From TMED27 sp041397865 (GTDB lineage: Bacteria > Pseudomonadota > Alphaproteobacteria > Micavibrionales > Micavibrionaceae): a stretch of 64,000 nucleotides of DNA. The notes beneath the pieces were generated by a model, which was given only the letters and a program-made list of their open reading frames with translations, made no database searches and was not told the DNA's origin. Below are positions 60,013 through 64,000 of the stretch, one piece after another. The stretch's first letter is position 1. Every line of letters starts with the position of its first letter. Position numbers and translations under genes: made by a program. The DNA is taken from positions 558,001 through 622,000 of the forward strand of contig JAWKVT010000002.1 in NCBI GenBank assembly GCA_041397865.1, written 5' to 3'.

Positions 60013-62082
60013 CTAAGCGGCCTTAACCCTTTCCAGGAACTCCGCAACCTTTTGCTTCAGGCTGTCGGTCTGACGGCTGAGTTCGCTGGAAGCGTTAAGA
60101 ACGTCATTTGCCGCAGTTCCCGTACTCTGCGCGGCCTCGTTAACGCCTGAAACATTGCTGTTAAGTTCCTGCATGTTCGACGCCGAAGTCTGCGTATTAC
60201 GGGTGATTTCCGCCGTTGTCGCGTTCTGTTCCTCAATGGCCGCGGCAATGGCCGAAGCCGAACTGTCAACATCACGAATTTTAGCCTCAATACTCTTAAT
60301 GGCTTCAACCGCGCTACGGATTTCGTTCTGTACAGAGTTGACCTCTTCGCCGATTTGCTCCGTCGCTTTAGAGGTTTCATTCGCCAGCGATTTCACTTCA
60401 TTCGCAACCACGGCAAAACCTTTCCCGGCATCACCGGCTCTCGCGGATTCAATCGTGGCGTTCAGGGCCAGAAGGTTGGTTTGCTCGGCAATATCCTGAA
60501 TAAGATTCACGACATCCCCGATTTTTTCCGATGCTTCAAGAAGTCCCTCAATCTGCTTGGAGGCCTTGTCCACATCGTCCGTCGCCGTATTGGCCGCACG
60601 GCTGGTATTCGTCACCTGTTGGCTCAGTTCTTTAATCGAAGCGCTAAGCTCCTCAGAAGCCGCGGCAACCGTCTGGATGTTTTCTGCAGTCGATTGTGAA
60701 GCCCTCGACATAGCGGAAGACTGTGAGGTTGTTTCTTCCGCAATACTCGACATAGATTGGGCCGTAGAATCCAGCTCCGTTGAAGCGGCGGAAAGAGCCG
60801 CAATCAACTCGGAAACGCTGCCTTCAAAGTCCGCAGTCAGCATCTCAAGGTTTTTACCGCGCTCAACCTGTTTTTCCTGCTCCAGCCTCTGCTCCTCAGC
60901 CATGCGATCAGCTTCAATTTTATTGCTTTTGAAGGTCTGAAGCGCTTTGGCCATTTCACCAAGTTCGTTATTGGTTTCCGGAGGAATCTCCGCCTCAATA
61001 TCTCCATCGGCCAGCTTGAGCATAGACGATACCGTCCGGCTAAAGGAGTGATTGATCGTCCGTATAATCAAGAAGGAGAAAACAAGCGTAACAACGATGG
61101 AGAGAACAGCAATAAGTACATCTCTAATTTGCTCTGCATGCGTGCGATCTTTTACACTTGTCATCTTTTCAATAAGATCGTTCGACAGCTTGTCTTCAAC
61201 CGTTTTAAGCAAGTTAATTTTTGCGGTAATTTGCTTAAACCAGTACGCCGCATCAACACCAAGTCCCTGTGACGGACCGATACCTGCAGCCGAACCGCTG
61301 TCAATAGCAATCTGCCGCATCCGGTTCACTTCATCAACAGGCTCGCCGCGCAGCGTTTTGCTGTAGAAGTCTCTCTGATCCGGTGTGGCAACAGCCAGAA
61401 AGGCAGCCATATAAGTATCCTGTATGGTAATCAGGTTTTTAAACTTATCGAGAATTTTCGGAACAAAAACACCCTGCGCAAAAGCGCCCGAAGCCACGGC
61501 GCGCTCAACGCCCGCCCGCTCTTTCGATTTCAGGAAGTTAACATAGGCATGAAGGTAGTTGGTAATTACCGCATCCGAACTTAAAAGCGCCAACTCGGAA
61601 ATAATATCGAGGTTCTGCGCGTTCAGGTTTGTGAAATATCCAATAGCTTCAGGTAGGGGAATGGAAAGGGAATCGGATCGGGAGCGAATGGAATCAAGCT
61701 TACCCAGTTCCTTAAGCAAAGCATCCATACTGTTTTCAAAGTCCGCGCCGTAAGCCGCCGCATCAAAACTCTTCATATAATCAAGCAAAATCGTCCGTTT
61801 CGCGTTCGTATCCTCCCGTTGTGCAGCCAGTTCGGTTCTAAACTTCTTGCCGTCACTGCCCAGGAAAACAGCAGTGGCACCACGTTCTTTTTGCTGTTCA
61901 TGCACCAGATTGCTCATCTTCACGGAAAGATCCGTAAGTCTTGATAATGAATTAAGTTCCTGAGTAAGTTGTACTTTTCCGTAAACAAGTTGTGCGGAAA
62001 AAATAACTGCAATAATCAGGGGAATTGCCGCAACTGTAATAATAGCGGTTTTAATCTTCATGTTTTGAAGGATTTTTTTCAT
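60013..62082 (-). CDS. Methyl-accepting chemotaxis protein with NIT sensor domain
   Basis: 689 residues. TM1 (about 12-30), then a periplasmic NIT (nitrate/nitrite-sensing) domain beginning LSRLTDLSVKMSNLVHEQQK with the HEQQKERG motif at its start, TM2 (about 320-342), HAMP (INHSFSRTVSSMLKLADGDI and onward) and the long signalling domain with the hairpin tip region VVNLIQDIAEQTNLLALNAT and AGDAGKGFAVVANEVKSLAN. Methylation helices lie on both sides. It should signal to CheA/CheW, which are not here. No pentapeptide tether at the C-terminus. Confidence 0.92.
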   Translation of the reverse strand: MKKILQNMKIKTAIITVAAIPLIIAVIFSAQLVYGKVQLTQELNSLSRLTDLSVKMSNLVHEQQKERGATAVFLGSDGKKFRTELAAQREDTNAKRTILLDYMKSFDAAAYGADFENSMDALLKELGKLDSIRSRSDSLSIPLPEAIGYFTNLNAQNLDIISELALLSSDAVITNYLHAYVNFLKSKERAGVERAVASGAFAQGVFVPKILDKFKNLITIQDTYMAAFLAVATPDQRDFYSKTLRGEPVDEVNRMRQIAIDSGSAAGIGPSQGLGVDAAYWFKQITAKINLLKTVEDKLSNDLIEKMTSVKDRTHAEQIRDVLIAVLSIVVTLVFSFLIIRTINHSFSRTVSSMLKLADGDIEAEIPPETNNELGEMAKALQTFKSNKIEADRMAEEQRLEQEKQVERGKNLEMLTADFEGSVSELIAALSAASTELDSTAQSMSSIAEETTSQSSAMSRASQSTAENIQTVAAASEELSASIKELSQQVTNTSRAANTATDDVDKASKQIEGLLEASEKIGDVVNLIQDIAEQTNLLALNATIESARAGDAGKGFAVVANEVKSLANETSKATEQIGEEVNSVQNEIRSAVEAIKSIEAKIRDVDSSASAIAAAIEEQNATTAEITRNTQTSASNMQELNSNVSGVNEAAQSTGTAANDVLNASSELSRQTDSLKQKVAEFLERVKAA

Positions 62083-62186
62083 AGCGGACGCTCCTTTGCT
62101 GTATCCTACAGAAGGTTTAAAATGTTAAATGGGAGAATAACTTATTATGCCCATAAAATATATACGCAATAGTTAACGCAGAGCAT

Positions 62187-62214
62187 AAAAACCGGAATTT
62201 TATACCGGGTTTTT
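62187..62214. terminator. Bidirectional terminator-like hairpin
   Basis: AAAAACCGG (62187-62195) and CCGGGTTTTT (62205-62214) pair with a 9-base loop, A-run on one side and T-run on the other. No gene reads into it directly, so its role is uncertain. Confidence 0.45.
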
Positions 62215-62393
62215 AAAAGCGGCGGCGCACGAGGTCAGCCACCGCAAAATAGCATACAATAACGATAGCATAAAAAGCAAAGTCCTAAACTGTTTTTTCT
62301 ACATCTTTACAACCGGAGGCTCCTTGAAAATTAACAGCAGGATAAAACCTTGATCGCTCGCCCCAAAATGCATTGCAGTCAATAGCGTCAAAC

Positions 62394-62422
62394 TTGATAA
62401 AGTTTTCATAAAAATGTATAAT
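62394..62422 (+). promoter_or_regulatory. Near-consensus sigma-70 promoter
   Basis: TTGATA (62394-62399), a 17-base spacer, and TATAAT (62417-62422). Expected start near 62429. The best promoter in the window; it fires into a region with no ORF for 150 bases. Confidence 0.65.
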
Positions 62423-62428
62423 TTACAA

Positions 62429-62533
62429 ATGGGGCATTAAGCAAAAATTATATAATAAACCGCAGATGGCAGCGGGCGGCAGTACCTTGATATACGAATG
62501 AAATGTAAAAAGCCGGATTAAGGTTCGGTTTTT
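62429..62533 (+). ncRNA. Candidate small RNA, or leader of the secreted-protein gene
   Basis: A ~105-base unit between the promoter at 62394-62422 and a hairpin AAAAAGCCGGA (62507-62517) with TTCGGTTTTT (62524-62533) that ends in a T-run. No ORF inside. Could be a free sRNA or an attenuator in front of the gene at 62582. Start is assumed from the promoter; no known family recognised. Confidence 0.35.
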
Positions 62534-62581
62534 ATCATTTAGGAGTGTCAAAAACGGCCATCATGGAATAAAATAGAAAGC

Positions 62582-63523
62582 GTGACGGGATCAAAAGAAA
62601 GTTTAAAGTTGAAAATAAACCGTACTTTTATTGTCGCTCTCTTGGGCTTATGCGCAAATGCTTTTGTCTGGCCGTCCTATGCTGGTGGCCTGTTTGCCTC
62701 GTTTCCGTGTGATGCAAAGTATAACGAATCACTCCGGGCGCAGGCATGGTTGAATGCGCAGGCCGAAATCACGCAAAACCAGAATCTTATTTTCAGGACC
62801 GATAGCGTTCTGGAATATACATGCTTTAGCAAACGCCTGAACGAACTGGCCGATCACGGAGGCCCCGCCGGGCCTGATAAGCTTTTCACAGGGAATGACC
62901 GCTGGGGCCCCCCTCCCAGCGATCTTCCCGCTGCCATGAACGACCTGCTTCCTGAGGCGCTTGGCCATTATCTCTCGCAGAATTTCAATCATACGTATTT
63001 AGGCGGACACACCACCGCAGGCCCCATAGTCGGGCCGCTTCCGGGGCCGGGCGCCCCCCCCGCACCCCCTCCGTTGTCCGGTCCGATCTTAACTGTGGTA
63101 ACGCCGATTACCCCCGGCGATTATAGCTGTTCGGTCATGAACGATATCTGGCCGATCGCCAAATGTATGGATTTCATAGACGATCCCGATACGGACGGTT
63201 TCTATACGTTTACGCAATACGCTCTGGACCCTGACGATAAACGGCGTTCCCCCTGCGCAAAAACAGCCGATTTTGCCACAAATATAAATAAAGCCACCAT
63301 AAACGCCGACACGCCGTGGACGGAAAACGCAGTCGTGACCTATTTTGAACTTGTGTATCCTGCCGGAAATAACTGCGAACCGTCTTCTCTGCCCTCCGGT
63401 CAGGCAACAAAAGTCTCCACCGGGCTGGCCATCACAAGCGGCTCGGCAACATATACCGAGCATGTCTGCGTTGTTCCGGGGTGTCACTATGAGCATACAA
63501 GCAACAAATGCCAGCCTAATTAG
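62582..63523 (+). CDS. Hypothetical Cys-rich secreted protein with Pro-rich linker
   Basis: 313 residues from GTG 62582 (TTG at 62609 is an alternative; neither has a strong ribosome site). A signal peptide follows (INRTFIVALLGLCANAFVW, cleavage near YAGG). The N-terminal domain (FPCDAKYNESLRAQAWLNAQ, then LPEALGHYLSQNFNHTYLGG) is joined by a Pro and Gly rich linker (GPLPGPGAPPAPPPLSGP) to a C-terminal domain with seven Cys including CVVPGCHYEHTSNKC. No known family. It may be a surface or secretion-system component. Confidence 0.65.
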   Translation: MTGSKESLKLKINRTFIVALLGLCANAFVWPSYAGGLFASFPCDAKYNESLRAQAWLNAQAEITQNQNLIFRTDSVLEYTCFSKRLNELADHGGPAGPDKLFTGNDRWGPPPSDLPAAMNDLLPEALGHYLSQNFNHTYLGGHTTAGPIVGPLPGPGAPPAPPPLSGPILTVVTPITPGDYSCSVMNDIWPIAKCMDFIDDPDTDGFYTFTQYALDPDDKRRSPCAKTADFATNINKATINADTPWTENAVVTYFELVYPAGNNCEPSSLPSGQATKVSTGLAITSGSATYTEHVCVVPGCHYEHTSNKCQPN

Positions 63524-63616
63524 ACGCCCGCCCCGGTTATGAACAGGCGTTAAAAATCCGTCCTTCTCCACTCTTTCACAATTGATTTATCGCCCTCGGC
63601 GCGGCATGATGCGCCC

Positions 63617-64000
63617 ATGAGTAAGGATAAACAGCCCCAGCATAAGCATGAAGACCCCGGCGCCCCGGTAAAAACCACATTCACCGCACGTATCCGCCGT
63701 TATCTTCTAACTGGAATTGTTGTCACGGCCCCCATCACCATCACCATTTACCTCACCTATGTTTTCTTGACCTTTGTTGACGGCCATGTCACGCGCATCA
63801 TTCCGGAGGAATGGTATCAGGGCTTTTACAAGGAAACCGCCATCCCCGGCCTCGGTCTGATTGTAGCGGTGAGCTTTTTCATTGTCGTCGGCTGGTTTGC
63901 GACCAACTTTATGGGCCGCTTCATTATCCGCATCTACGAATATATCCTCGATCGCATGCCCGTTATTCGTACCGTCTACGGCGCGATTAAGCAGGTTTTC
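63617..64000 (+). CDS. DUF502 family membrane protein, N-terminal part (truncated by window edge)
   Basis: 128 residues are visible and the frame is open at the right edge. After a hydrophilic start (SKDKQPQHKHEDPGAP) come FTARIRRYLLTGIVVTAPIT, a first helix ending in YVFLTFVDGH, IPGLGLIVAVSFFIVVGWFA, and FIIRIYEYILDRMPVIRTVY with GAIKQVF. This is the DUF502 signature (PGLG and the late P-x-V-R-x-VY-x-x-KQ). Function unknown; inner-membrane. Confidence 0.92.
   Translation, partial: MSKDKQPQHKHEDPGAPVKTTFTARIRRYLLTGIVVTAPITITIYLTYVFLTFVDGHVTRIIPEEWYQGFYKETAIPGLGLIVAVSFFIVVGWFATNFMGRFIIRIYEYILDRMPVIRTVYGAIKQVF

Larger units (their letters stand above)
62083..62581. other. Intergenic region, 499 bases, with several regulatory signals
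   Basis: No ORF of note. Its left end should carry the chemoreceptor promoter (minus strand). An inverted repeat AAAAACCGG (62187-62195) with CCGGGTTTTT (62205-62214) looks like a terminator in either direction. To its right are a consensus-like promoter and another terminator-type hairpin, given as separate entries, which together may define a small RNA. Confidence 0.5.

Noticed and set aside
1..64000. CRISPR arrays, prophage, conjugative or restriction systems
   Set aside because: No regularly spaced direct repeats, phage structural genes, integrase or restriction genes were seen. The only mobile gene is the IS200 transposase.

Overview
The window looks like a chromosomal segment of a free-living, aerobic to microaerobic alphaproteobacterium of roughly even base composition. 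Support comes from gene content: an alphaproteobacterial fbc operon (Rieske, cytochrome b, cytochrome c1), a TrcR/DUF1013 regulator, DUF1192, UPF0262, a short-form HisG, IF-1 followed by Maf and an RNase E/G family protein, O2-dependent HemF, and a complete cbb3 oxidase assembly set. Order or genus cannot be fixed from the sequence alone; a Rhodospirillales or Micavibrio-like lineage is only a guess. There is no rRNA, CRISPR array or prophage. The only transposase is one IS200-type element. Coding density is high and many operons use 4-base ATGA overlaps.

Layout. 1-3.6 kb: the 3' end of a soluble lytic transglycosylase, then a LuxR-type response regulator and a membrane hybrid histidine kinase. 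3.6-10.2 kb (minus): a MoxR / DUF58 / BatA-DUF4159 / large membrane protein operon. 10.3-15 kb: DUF1285, CCA-adding enzyme, hypothetical genes, hemF and trmL. 15.2-17.8 kb: the bc1 complex operon. 18-24 kb: DUF924, an ALDH7-type dehydrogenase, a lipoprotein, YdcH-like, TrcR, DUF1192 and GMP reductase, with three palindromic repeats between genes. 24.4-28.5 kb (minus): an operon of a giant methyltransferase fusion, a second methyltransferase-like protein that lacks the SAM glycine loop, and GloB. 28.7-37.6 kb: ComF, a ubiquinone-type hydroxylase, glutaredoxin, nitrilase-metC-HerA-like ATPase operon, Xre and GNAT genes, an LpxR-like outer-membrane protein and an esterase. 37.9-42.9 kb: an HNH protein, two related small membrane proteins on either side of an IS200 element, DsbB-ExoD, and two lineage-specific secreted or envelope-like proteins. 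43-51.5 kb: tRNA-Leu(CAA), then minus-strand RNase G-like, maf, infA, UPF0262, hisG, murA, dcd and a glycosyltransferase, ending at tRNA-Phe(GAA). 51.7-59.9 kb: a TauE/SafE-like gene and ccoNOQPGHIS. 60-64 kb: a chemoreceptor with a NIT sensor, a candidate small RNA, a Cys-rich secreted protein and the start of a DUF502 membrane protein.

Functionally the respiratory genes dominate: bc1 feeds cytochrome c and the high-affinity cbb3 oxidase, with dedicated copper (CcoI) and assembly factors (CcoG, H, S), HemF for haem and a ubiquinone-type hydroxylase. The most unusual observations are: an identical 24-base block placed exactly 6 bases after the CCA of both tRNA genes; the paired methyltransferases at 25-28.5 kb; an orphan promoter-plus-terminator unit near 62.4 kb that could be a small RNA; and several different families of palindromic repeats.
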